NCBI GenBank assembly: GCA_023229545.1
Contig: JALNZB010000002.1
Coordinates: forward strand, 124,001 to 188,000
DNA from: Sulfuritalea sp.
GTDB taxonomy: Bacteria > Pseudomonadota > Gammaproteobacteria > Burkholderiales > Rhodocyclaceae
DNA length: 64,000 nucleotides
Reading direction: 5' to 3'
The notes below the pieces were generated by a model. The model did no database searches and was not told the origin of the DNA. It saw only the letters and a list, made by a program, of their open reading frames with translations. This document shows positions 1 to 10,423 of this stretch, piece after piece; the stretch's first letter is position 1; the number at the start of each line of letters is the position of its first letter. Made by a program: the position numbers and the translations under genes.

Positions 1-1619
1 TCGAGGACTCCGAGACCATGCGCGTCTGGCTGCGCACCACGATTGCCAACGCGGGCGGAAAGAAGATCGACGTATCGGACAGTTACAACGATGCACTGTA
101 TCGAATCCGCAGTCGGGGCAACTACGACGTGGTGCTGTGCGACTACATCCTTTCCGACAAGCGCGACGGTCAGCAACTGCTGGAAGAAGTCAGGCGGCAG
201 AAGCTGCTGCCGCAATCCACCATCTGGATCATGATCACCGGCGAGCGCAAGTATGAGCAGGTCTTCTCCGCGGCCGAGCTGGCGCCGGATGATTATCTGA
301 TCAAACCCATTACGCCCGCCTTGTTGCATGACCGACTCGGGACGGCCTGGGATCACCGCCAGGCATTGAAGGGGGTGACGGATTTGTTCGATGCCGGGCG
401 CTTCGAGGACGCGCTGCTTTTGTGCCGGACCGGGTCAGACGGCAACCCCCGTCATGTCACCGGGTTTCAGCGTGTCGCCGGTGAATGCATGATGCATATG
501 GAGCATTACAAGGAGGCCTATGAGCATTTCGAGTCCATCCTCGAAGCCAAGCCCACGTTGCCGTGGGCCAAGCTGGGCAAGGCGCGAGCCTTTTTTCACC
601 TGGATCGATATGACGAAACTGCGGCCATCATCGAGGAGCTGGTGCACGACAATCCGGACTATCTGAAGGCGCACGATCTGCTGGCAAAGGTTCATGAACG
701 CAAAGGCGATCTCGAAGCGACCAAGTCGCTGCTCAAGCTGGTATTGCAGAAGAACCCCAAGTCCCTGTCGCGCCAACGGGACATTGCCCGCATTGCGGTG
801 GCCACCGACGACATGCAGACCGCTATCGACGCCTTTGCGCTGATGCATCAGCATGGTCGCGGATCGAGCTTTATTCGCCCCGGCGACTTTTCCAGCTATG
901 CGTCCATGCTGATCAAAAGCGGGAGCAAGGCGGCGGGAGAACGACTGGATGCGCTTGCCAACAATTTGCGGGATTTCCACAAAAGCGATCCCGACTACAA
1001 CCTTTCCGCCAAAACGATCGACTATGCGACTGCGCTAAGCACGGGGAATCGCGGGGCGGCGACCGAGGCCTATCAGCAAATGCGACAGGCGCTCGAGTTC
1101 GCCAGGACGGGGGAGACCGAAGTCGATAGCGAGCAATCGATGTTCATGCTGGAGGCCGCAGTCGAAATGGGGGACGAGGAGACCGCGTGTCAGATGGCCC
1201 AGGTGCTCTATCAGGATCATGTCGGCAACGAGTCGATGGAAGGCCGCATCAAGCAAATGATGGTCGGCGGCGGTCTGGAGCGCCAGGTCTCCCAGATCGC
1301 AGAGGGCGCCACGGAGAATCTGAAGCGGATGAACGCCGCTGCGGCCAATCTGGCCAAGCATGGCGGTCTGCTGGAAGCGGTCGAGGAATTCGCCCGCCTG
1401 GTCGAAACCAACAAGAACATTGCGGTCTATCTCAACGCCGCCACCTGTATCGTCAAGTGCTTTGAGGATGTGGCTGCCGGGCAACTGGAAATGGATTCCA
1501 ACACCCGCAAGCGCCTGAACAATCGCATGCAGGGCTACCTCAATTTTGTGAACCTTCGCGACGCCGGAAGCCACCGCCTGGAACAGATCCGCAAGGCCTG
1601 GGCCGCTGTGGCGCACTAG
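1..1619 (+). CDS. Response regulator receiver-TPR protein (5' partial)
   Basis: The reading frame is open from the left edge: codons before the first ATG (18) read EDSET, the usual acidic loop at the start of a receiver domain, so the true start lies outside the window. Numbered from that ATG, the phospho-acceptor is D42 (VVLCDYIL), the switch Thr is T74 (IMITGE) and the conserved Lys is K96 (IKPITP). From about residue 115 onward the protein is helical TPR-like repeats with no HTH, GGDEF or enzymatic output domain. It probably signals by protein-protein contacts under an unseen histidine kinase. The sensor and the output partner cannot be identified from this window. Confidence 0.85.
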   Translation, partial: EDSETMRVWLRTTIANAGGKKIDVSDSYNDALYRIRSRGNYDVVLCDYILSDKRDGQQLLEEVRRQKLLPQSTIWIMITGERKYEQVFSAAELAPDDYLIKPITPALLHDRLGTAWDHRQALKGVTDLFDAGRFEDALLLCRTGSDGNPRHVTGFQRVAGECMMHMEHYKEAYEHFESILEAKPTLPWAKLGKARAFFHLDRYDETAAIIEELVHDNPDYLKAHDLLAKVHERKGDLEATKSLLKLVLQKNPKSLSRQRDIARIAVATDDMQTAIDAFALMHQHGRGSSFIRPGDFSSYASMLIKSGSKAAGERLDALANNLRDFHKSDPDYNLSAKTIDYATALSTGNRGAATEAYQQMRQALEFARTGETEVDSEQSMFMLEAAVEMGDEETACQMAQVLYQDHVGNESMEGRIKQMMVGGGLERQVSQIAEGATENLKRMNAAAANLAKHGGLLEAVEEFARLVETNKNIAVYLNAATCIVKCFEDVAAGQLEMDSNTRKRLNNRMQGYLNFVNLRDAGSHRLEQIRKAWAAVAH

Positions 1620-1794
1620 TCTTACTGTGTCAAATTAACTGAAACCCTGGGACGTCTATTTCGGACCTGTCCGCATCGGCAGCTTTAATGCACGGGAAAC
1701 CAGGGGGTAGCGCAACGACTACCTCACATTGGAACTGTAACCCATGTCCTTGAACCAAGTTGTTACCGATGTGCTTGACTCGTACAGGGAGCGC

Positions 1795-1900
1795 TTCTTT
1801 ACCTACTTTCTCACGCAAACAAGAAAGTAGGTCGCCTGCCGGGGCGAGTTCCGGCATCTCCACAACTACTACTGGATTCCGGCTTTCGCCGGAATGACGG
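1795..1900. repeat. Composite intergenic repeat upstream of maeB
   Basis: The 1620-2007 gap has no gene. It holds two hairpins typical of dispersed repeats in beta- and gammaproteobacteria. The first pairs ACCTACTTTCT (1801-1811) with AGAAAGTAGGT (1822-1832), an 11-bp perfect stem. The second pairs ATTCCGGC (1876-1883) with GCCGGAAT (1888-1895) around a 4-base loop. The sequence around the second resembles the widespread REP-like form GGATTCCGGCTTTCGCCGGA. Either could act as a terminator for the upstream gene, but neither has a T-run. Confidence 0.6.
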
Positions 1901-1906
1901 AATCTC

Positions 1907-1931
1907 AAAAGTCGGCGCTGGCGACACGGCG
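1907..1931 (+). repeat. Dispersed 25-bp repeat, copy 1
   Basis: Contains the full core GTCGGCGCTGGCGACACGGC. Intergenic copy between the REP-like hairpin and the maeB start. Confidence 0.75.
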
Positions 1932-2007
1932 CTCGTGGATTTCCGTAATGGCGCTTCAGCTTGGGAGGGCTATCATTCCGCGATTCTTCCGCCTGACGGT
2001 ATTTGCG

Positions 2008-4293
2008 ATGTCCAACGAACAGGAAAACCTCTCCGCCGCCGCCCTCGAATACCACGAGTGGCCCACTCCGGGAAAGATCGCGGTGGTGCCGACCAAGGGT
2101 CTCACCAACCAGCACGACCTGGCGCTGGCCTACTCGCCGGGCGTGGCCGCCGCCTGCAATGCCATTGTCGACGATCCGAATGCGGCCAGCCGGCTGACTT
2201 CGCGCGCCAACCTGGTCGGCGTGGTGACCAACGGCACGGCCGTGCTGGGCTTGGGCAACATCGGGCCGCTGGCGGCCAAGCCGGTGATGGAAGGCAAGGG
2301 CGTGCTGTTCAAGAAGTTCGCCGGCATCGACGTGTTCGACATCGAACTGCAGGAGCCGGATGCCGACAAGCTGATAGACATGATTGCGGCGATGGAGCCG
2401 ACTTTCGGCGGCATCAATCTCGAAGACATCAAGTCGCCGGAGTGCTTCTACATCGAGGCCCGGCTGCGCGAGCGGATGAAGATTCCGGTGTTTCACGACG
2501 ACCAGCACGGCACCGCCATCGTGGTCGGCGCCTTCATCCTCAACGGCCTGAGTCTGGTCGGCAAGAAGATCGAAGACGTCAAGCTGGTCACCTCGGGCGC
2601 GGGCGCCGCGGCGCTGGCCTGCCTCGATCTGCTGGTCAGTCTCGGCGTGCGGGTGGAAAACGTCTGGGTCACCGACATCGAAGGCGTGGTCCATGTCGGC
2701 CGCGAGAAATTGATGGACCCGCTCAAGGACCGCTACGCCAAGCAGACCGACGCGCGCAAGTTGATCGATGTCATGGCCGATGCCGATGTCTTTCTCGGCC
2801 TTTCGGCCGGCGGCGTGGTGAAGCCGGAAATGGTGGCGAAGATGGCCGCCAATCCGCTGATCCTGGCGCTGGCCAATCCGACGCCGGAAATCACGCCGGA
2901 GGAGGTCAAGAGCGTGCGCTCCGACGCCATCATCGCCACCGGTCGTTCGGACTACCCGAACCAGGTCAACAACGTGCTGTGCTTTCCCTTCATTTTTCGC
3001 GGCGCGCTGGATGCGGGGGCGACCACCATCACCGAGCAGATGAAGCTGGCCGCCGTGCGCGCCATCGCCGAGTTGGCGCGGGCCGAGGCCTCCGACGTGG
3101 TGGCGATGGCCTACGGCGGCGAGAATCTGTCGTTCGGCCGCGAGTACCTGATTCCCCGGCCTTTCGATCCGCGCCTGATCGTCAAGATCGCGCCGGCGGT
3201 GGCGAAGGCGGCGGCGGAGTCGGGCGTGGCGACACGGCCCATCGTCGATTTCGATGCCTACCGCGACAAGCTGAACAGCTTCGTCTATCACTCCGGCTTT
3301 GTCATGAAGCCGGTGTTTTCGGCGGCGAAGAAGGCGCCGCGCCGCGTGGTCTATTGCGAAGGCGAGGACGAGCGGGTGTTGCGCGCGGTGCAGGCGGTAC
3401 TCGACGAAGGTCTGGCGCGACCGGTGCTGGTCGGTCGTCCCGATGTCATCGGCAAGCGCGTCCAGAAGGCCGGCCTGCGCATGCTGGCGGGGCGCGATTT
3501 CGAGGTGGTGAATCCCGAGTCCGATTCGCGCTACAAGGAGTTGTGGCAGAGTTATCACCAGATCATGGGACGGCAGGGAGTGACGCCGGGCATCGCCAAG
3601 CAGGCGCTGCGCTCGGATACCACGCTGATCGGCACCATGCTGCTCAAGAGCGGCTATGTCGATGCCATGATATGCGGCATGGTCGGCCTCCATTCGCAGC
3701 ACCTCAGGCATGTCAGCGATGTCATCGGCCTGGAGCCGGGCGCGCATTGCTTCGCGGCGATGAACATGCTGCTGCTGGCCGGGCACACGCTGTTCGTCTG
3801 CGACACCTACGTCAATGAAGATCCCTCGGCCGAGCAGCTCGCCGAGATCGCGCTGATGGCCGCCGAGGAAGTGCGCCGCTTCGGTCTCGAACCCAAGGTG
3901 GCGCTGCTGTCGCATTCCAACTTCGGCAGTCTGCATTCGGCTTCGGCCCTGAAGATGGCCGCCGCGCGACGCCTGATCGAGGCGCGCGCGCCGCAACTGG
4001 AAGTCGATGGCGAAATGCACGGCGACGCAGCGCTGTCGCAGGAAATCCGCGAGCAGTTGTATCCCGCCTGCCGCCTCAAGGGCGAGGCCAACCTGCTGAT
4101 CATGCCCAATGTCGACGCCGCCAATATTTCCTTCAACCTGATCAAGGCCACCTCGGGCGGCGGCATCACCGTCGGCCCGGTGCTGCTCGGCGCCGCGTTG
4201 CCGGTGCACATCCTGACGTCGACCGCTTCGGTGCGCCGCCTGGTCAACATGACCGCTCTCGCGGTGGTGGACGCCAATCATCTGAAAGGCTGA
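2008..4293 (+). CDS. maeB: NADP-dependent malic enzyme, MaeB type
   Basis: Oxidative decarboxylation of malate to pyruvate with NADP, in the cytoplasm. The protein is 761 residues, the length of the two-domain MaeB family. An N-terminal malic enzyme domain (about 1-420) carries FHDDQHGTA and the nucleotide-binding stretch TSGAGAAALACLDLLVSLG. A C-terminal phosphotransacetylase-like domain (about 430-755) is usually an allosteric acetyl-CoA sensor and not an active transferase. The start at 2008 (MSNEQENLSAAALEYHEWP) matches the family N-terminus. The frame stays open upstream to 1894, but that stretch runs through repeat DNA. The next gene begins 3 bases after the stop. Confidence 0.95.
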   Translation: MSNEQENLSAAALEYHEWPTPGKIAVVPTKGLTNQHDLALAYSPGVAAACNAIVDDPNAASRLTSRANLVGVVTNGTAVLGLGNIGPLAAKPVMEGKGVLFKKFAGIDVFDIELQEPDADKLIDMIAAMEPTFGGINLEDIKSPECFYIEARLRERMKIPVFHDDQHGTAIVVGAFILNGLSLVGKKIEDVKLVTSGAGAAALACLDLLVSLGVRVENVWVTDIEGVVHVGREKLMDPLKDRYAKQTDARKLIDVMADADVFLGLSAGGVVKPEMVAKMAANPLILALANPTPEITPEEVKSVRSDAIIATGRSDYPNQVNNVLCFPFIFRGALDAGATTITEQMKLAAVRAIAELARAEASDVVAMAYGGENLSFGREYLIPRPFDPRLIVKIAPAVAKAAAESGVATRPIVDFDAYRDKLNSFVYHSGFVMKPVFSAAKKAPRRVVYCEGEDERVLRAVQAVLDEGLARPVLVGRPDVIGKRVQKAGLRMLAGRDFEVVNPESDSRYKELWQSYHQIMGRQGVTPGIAKQALRSDTTLIGTMLLKSGYVDAMICGMVGLHSQHLRHVSDVIGLEPGAHCFAAMNMLLLAGHTLFVCDTYVNEDPSAEQLAEIALMAAEEVRRFGLEPKVALLSHSNFGSLHSASALKMAAARRLIEARAPQLEVDGEMHGDAALSQEIREQLYPACRLKGEANLLIMPNVDAANISFNLIKATSGGGITVGPVLLGAALPVHILTSTASVRRLVNMTALAVVDANHLKG

Positions 4294-4296
4294 GCC

Positions 4297-5280
4297 ATGG
4301 CCCATGCCATCCGCTTTCATGCCACGGGCGGTCCTGAAGTCCTGCGCTGGGAAGAAGTCGGCGTTGGTGACACGGCGGATTTGTTGCCTGGTGAGGCGCG
4401 GGTGCGGCATCATGCCGTTGGCCTCAATTACATCGACATCTATCATCGCACGGGGCTGTACCCGCTGCCGCTGCCGTCCGGCATCGGGCTTGAAGCGGCG
4501 GGCGTGGTCGAGGCGGTGGGCAGCGCCGTCAATGATTTCCAGCCGGGTGATCGCGTCGCCTATGCCGGCGGTCCGCCGGGAGCTTATGCCGAGCTGCGCA
4601 ACATGCCCGCCGACCGCCTGGTCAAGCTGCCTGACGAGATCGATTTCAAGACCGGCGCGGCGATGATGCTGCAAGGCATGACCGCGCACTACCTGCTGCG
4701 CCGCACCTGCCGCGTCGAGGCCGGTGACACCATCCTGATCCATGCCGCCGCCGGCGGTGTCGGCCTCATCGCCTGCCAGTGGGCGAAGGCGCTGGGCGTC
4801 ACGGTGATCGGCAGCGTCGGCAGCGACGAAAAGGCGGCTTTGGCGAAGGCCCATGGCTGCGACCATGCGATCATTTACACGCGCGAAAATTTTGTCGAAC
4901 GGGTCAAGGAAATCACCGGCGGTCGCGGCGTGCGCGTGGTGTATGACTCGATCGGTAAGGATACCTTCGAGGGTTCGCTCGACTGCCTGCAACCGCTGGG
5001 CATGATGGTCAGCTTCGGCAACTCCTCCGGACCGGTGCCGCCGTTCGACACGGCGGGGCTGGCCAGACGCGGCTCGTTGTTCCTGACGCGGCCTTCGCTA
5101 TTCACCTACACGGCGCAGCGCAGCGATCTGCTGGCCGCCGCCGCCGATCTGTTCGCTGTCGTCGCTGCGGGCAAGGTGAAGATCGAAGTCAACCAGACCT
5201 ACGCCCTGAAGGACGCCGCACAGGCGCAGATCGATCTGGCCGCGCGCAAAACCACGGGCTCGACAGTGCTGTTACCATAG
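4297..5280 (+). CDS. qor: NADPH:quinone oxidoreductase, zeta-crystallin type
   Basis: A 327-residue medium-chain dehydrogenase/reductase of the QOR branch, which reduces quinones with NADPH and has no structural or catalytic zinc. The GroES-like domain includes VGLNYIDIYHRTGLYPLPLP (about 41-60), almost a family signature. The Rossmann dinucleotide site is AAAGGVGLIACQWAKALG near 150-167. It follows maeB by 3 bases, so the two are probably cotranscribed; an NADPH-producing malic enzyme next to an NADPH consumer is suggestive only. Residues 21-27 (VGVGDTA) come from a copy of the dispersed repeat and look like extra residues before the family's PGEVRVRH stretch. Confidence 0.92.
   Translation: MAHAIRFHATGGPEVLRWEEVGVGDTADLLPGEARVRHHAVGLNYIDIYHRTGLYPLPLPSGIGLEAAGVVEAVGSAVNDFQPGDRVAYAGGPPGAYAELRNMPADRLVKLPDEIDFKTGAAMMLQGMTAHYLLRRTCRVEAGDTILIHAAAGGVGLIACQWAKALGVTVIGSVGSDEKAALAKAHGCDHAIIYTRENFVERVKEITGGRGVRVVYDSIGKDTFEGSLDCLQPLGMMVSFGNSSGPVPPFDTAGLARRGSLFLTRPSLFTYTAQRSDLLAAAADLFAVVAAGKVKIEVNQTYALKDAAQAQIDLAARKTTGSTVLLP
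4353..4377 (+). repeat. Dispersed 25-bp repeat, copy 2 (in qor)
   Basis: Two mismatches to the core (GTCGGCGTTGGTGACACGGC). Translated as VGVGDTA near the QOR N-terminus. Confidence 0.65.
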
Positions 5281-5284
5281 GCGG

Positions 5285-5914
5285 ATGGAATCTTTTCTGA
5301 TCGCCAATCCCAAGGGCGGGGTGGGCAAGACGACGCTGGCGACCAACCTGGCGGGCTTCTTTGCCCAGCAGGGGAAGCGCGTCATGCTCGGCGATATCGA
5401 CCGTCAGCAGTCCTCGCGCGAATGGCTCAAGCTGCGCTCGCCGGCGCAGCCGCACATTGCGACCTGGGACATCGAGCCGGATCATCCGGCGCGGCCACCG
5501 AAAGATACAACCCATGTCGTGCTCGATACGCCAGCCGGCTTGCACGGCAAGAAGCTGGCGCAGGTGCTGAAACTGGTCAGGCGCGTGATCGTGCCCTTGC
5601 AGCCATCGATTTTCGACATCCTCGCGACGCGGGCATTCCTTGATCGGTTGTTCGAGGAAAAGGAAATCCGCAAGCACGAAGCCTTCGTCGCCATCGTCGC
5701 CATGCGAGTGGATGCACGTACCCGTGCGGCGGCGGAACTCGAACGCTTCCTCGACGGCACCGGCTTGCCGGTGGTGGCCCACCTGCGCGACACACAGAAC
5801 TACGTGCAGGCCGCTGCGCATGGCATGAGCATTTTCGAACTGCCGCCCAGCCGCGCGGAAAAGGACATCGAGCAATGGCTGCCGTTGCTGGACTGGGTGC
5901 AACAGGCGGTATGA
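5285..5914 (+). CDS. ParA-family ATPase (orphan)
   Basis: A 209-residue P-loop protein with the deviant Walker A box KGGVGKTTLATN at residues 10-21 and GDIDRQQSSREW (about 38-49), where ParA/MinD proteins carry the conserved Asp. VLDTPAG supplies Walker B near residue 80. The length fits short ParA-like proteins that position cellular cargo on the nucleoid. No parB, parS-like repeat or minCE gene is adjacent, so its cargo is unknown. The start lies 4 bases after the qor stop, so it is probably the last gene of the maeB-qor unit. A partner encoded elsewhere is likely. Confidence 0.85.
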   Translation: MESFLIANPKGGVGKTTLATNLAGFFAQQGKRVMLGDIDRQQSSREWLKLRSPAQPHIATWDIEPDHPARPPKDTTHVVLDTPAGLHGKKLAQVLKLVRRVIVPLQPSIFDILATRAFLDRLFEEKEIRKHEAFVAIVAMRVDARTRAAAELERFLDGTGLPVVAHLRDTQNYVQAAAHGMSIFELPPSRAEKDIEQWLPLLDWVQQAV

Positions 5915-5971
5915 CAAGATAGCCCGAGCTTGGCCCCTTGCGTGAAGGACAGGATCAGTGTGCGCCTATGT

Positions 5972-7288
<1,317 letters not shown>

Positions 7289-7446
7289 TGCTGTGCAAAT
7301 AGATGCAGCAAAGTTGAGGAAGGCGAAATCTTAACGTACTTGCGGATCGGTGGAGGCGGCGGCAAGCCGTGGGCGGGCACGGCGGCAATCGCCATGCATT
7401 GACTGGCAAACCCTGCATAGCCTCTGTACGGTCGCCAAAATGGAAC

Positions 7447-7478
7447 AAGGGCTTACCCGAATAATCGCGTAAGCCCTT
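7447..7478 (-). terminator. Terminator downstream of tRNA-fMet
   Basis: AAGGGCTTAC (7447-7456) pairs with GTAAGCCCTT (7469-7478), a perfect 10-bp stem. On the minus strand it follows the tRNA and is trailed by GTTCCATTTT. Bases 7289-7446, between it and the dehydrogenase start, show no other feature. Confidence 0.7.
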
Positions 7479-7490
7479 GTTTGTCTTGAA

Positions 7491-7567
<77 letters not shown>

Positions 7568-7605
7568 TCAGAGAGGGGCGATTATGACCGGAATGCGGCA
7601 GTGCG

Positions 7606-7634
7606 TCAACGCAATTGCCGTTATTCGCTATAAT
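7606..7634 (+). promoter_or_regulatory. Promoter of the ahcY-metF unit
   Basis: A perfect -10 box TATAAT lies at 7629-7634. At a 17-bp spacing the -35 position reads TCAACG, a poor match. Transcription would start near 7641, just ahead of the riboswitch aptamer (7645), which supports the assignment. Confidence 0.65.
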
Positions 7635-7644
7635 CGTTCCCCTT

Positions 7645-7737
7645 CCGAGGAGCGCTGCAAGGGTAGTTTCCACTTACCTCCCAGGCTCGGACCAATTTTC
7701 AAACTGCGCTCACCCAACCCGTACCGGGCAGGGTGAG
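7645..7737 (+). ncRNA. S-adenosylhomocysteine (SAH) riboswitch
   Basis: Stem P1 pairs CCGAG (7645-7649) with CTCGG (7686-7690). The pseudoknot pairs GAGCGC (7650-7655) with GCGCTC (7706-7711). This order, with the GAGCGCTGCAA segment, matches the SAH aptamer found before ahcY in proteobacteria. An expression platform is visible: CTCACCC (7709-7715) can instead pair with GGGTGAG (7731-7737) over an inner CCCG/CGGG stem (7718-7721, 7725-7728). That hairpin and the pseudoknot share bases 7709-7711, so they exclude each other. SAH binding is expected to turn expression on, so that toxic SAH is cleared. Confidence 0.93.
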
Positions 7738-7773
7738 TTCGCCTCCCGCCCGGTCACAGTTCAAGGAGCCTTC

Positions 7774-9183
<1,410 letters not shown>

Positions 9184-9224
9184 GTAAGGCCGCGCCAAGC
9201 CCCGTCCACCCCAAGGAGACCTTC

Positions 9225-9578
9225 ATGCGTCTGCTCGCTGTCTGGCTGATCAACGCGCTCGCCCTGCTGGCCTTGCCCTGGGTGCTGCCCTCGATCCATG
9301 TCGCGAGTTTCGCTACGGCGCTCTGGGTGGCGGTGGTGCTGGGGCTGATCAACGCGGTGATCCGGCCCATCTTGCTGCTGCTGACGCTGCCGGTTTCGCT
9401 GCTGACGCTGGGGCTGTTCATCTTCGTCATCAACGGCATGATGTTCCTGCTGGTGGCGCGCTTGCTCGACGGCTTCGTGGTGGATGGAATCTGGGCCGGA
9501 ATTTTCGGCTCGGTGGTTTACAGCCTGATCTCCTGGGCGCTGACGCGCCTGTTGCTGAGTTCACCCCGTTCGTCATAA
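9225..9578 (+). CDS. Phage holin 4-superfamily (PF04020-like) membrane protein
   Basis: A 117-residue, very hydrophobic protein with about four membrane segments, containing NAVIRPILLLLTLPVSLLTLG, a pattern typical of the 'Mycobacterial 4 TMS holin' family. Despite that name these are chromosomal membrane proteins of unknown role and no phage genes are nearby. It lies between ahcY and metF with an AAGGAG site before the ATG, so it is probably under the SAH riboswitch. I infer from position alone that it may serve the methyl cycle or be a passenger; nothing in the sequence shows a substrate. Confidence 0.8.
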   Translation: MRLLAVWLINALALLALPWVLPSIHVASFATALWVAVVLGLINAVIRPILLLLTLPVSLLTLGLFIFVINGMMFLLVARLLDGFVVDGIWAGIFGSVVYSLISWALTRLLLSSPRSS

Positions 9579-9595
9579 CCATTGGGGAATCCAGA

Positions 9596-10423
9596 ATGAG
9601 TCTTGAACTATCCATCGAGTTTTTCCCGCCGCAAACCGGCGAGGGCATGGAGAAGCTGCGCGCGACGGTGGCCCGGCTGGCGGTGCTGAAGCCCGAGTTT
9701 TTCTCCGTGACCTACGGCGCAGGCGGTTCGACGCGTGATCGCACGCTGGATACGGTGATGGAAATCGCCGCCGCCGGCCACAGTGCCGCGCCGCACCTGT
9801 CCTGCATCGGCTCCACGCGCGAGGGAATCAGCGAGCTGCTGGGCATTTTCACCGAGCGCGGCATCCGCCGCATCGTCGCGTTGCGCGGCGATCTGCCGTC
9901 GGGCATGGCCGACGCCGGCGAATTCCGCTATGCCAACGAACTGGTGGCGTTTATCCGCAGTGAGACCGGCGACCGGTTTTTCATCGAGGTGGGAGCCTAT
10001 CCCGAATGGCATCCGCAGGCGAAGAGTCCGCGCGAAGACTTGCTGAATTTCAAGCGCAAGGTCGATGCCGGCGCCAACTCGGCCATCACGCAGTATTTCT
10101 ACAATGCCGACGCCTATGAGCATTTTGTCGAGCAGGCAAGGGCGCTTGGCGTCGTCGTGCCGATTGTGCCGGGCATTATGCCGATCGCCAATTTCGCCAA
10201 ACTGGCGCGGTTTTCCGACGCCTGCGGCGCCGAGATTCCGCGCTGGATGCGGCGCAAGTTCGAGAGTTTTGGCGACGACGCCGAATCCACCCGGGCCTTT
10301 GGCCTGGATGTGGTGACGCAGCTTTGCCAGCGTCTGATCGCACGCGGTGCACCGGGGCTGCATTTTTATTCGATGAATCAGGCCAGCCTGACGCTGGAGC
10401 TTTGTCGCCGCCTGGGCCGCTAG
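9596..10423 (+). CDS. metF: 5,10-methylenetetrahydrofolate reductase
   Basis: Reduces methylene-THF to methyl-THF with a flavin, providing the methyl group that remethylates homocysteine released by AhcY. The 275-residue TIM barrel has the N-terminal SIEFFPPQTGEGMEKL, the FAD/NADH region FSVTYGAGGSTRDRTL (about 40-55), RGDLP near 101 and the C-terminal GLHFYSMNQA. It follows the holin-like gene by 17 bases and completes a methyl-cycle unit. Its 3' end overlaps the convergent histidine kinase gene by 4 bases. Confidence 0.97.
   Translation: MSLELSIEFFPPQTGEGMEKLRATVARLAVLKPEFFSVTYGAGGSTRDRTLDTVMEIAAAGHSAAPHLSCIGSTREGISELLGIFTERGIRRIVALRGDLPSGMADAGEFRYANELVAFIRSETGDRFFIEVGAYPEWHPQAKSPREDLLNFKRKVDAGANSAITQYFYNADAYEHFVEQARALGVVVPIVPGIMPIANFAKLARFSDACGAEIPRWMRRKFESFGDDAESTRAFGLDVVTQLCQRLIARGAPGLHFYSMNQASLTLELCRRLGR

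Noticed and set aside
2217..2240. GTCGGCGTGGTGACCAACGGCACGG in maeB as a repeat copy
   Set aside because: The match is interrupted, and the encoded LVGVVTNGTAVLGLGN is a normal conserved malic enzyme stretch.
1630..4992. A 1120-codon open frame on the minus strand across maeB and qor
   Set aside because: It is antisense to two well-recognised proteins, has His/Arg/Ala-rich low-complexity translation, and exists because third-position GC bias keeps the opposite strand free of stops.
9225..9578. Prophage fragment, from the holin-like gene
   Set aside because: No other phage gene is near, and this holin superfamily name is widely applied to chromosomal membrane proteins.
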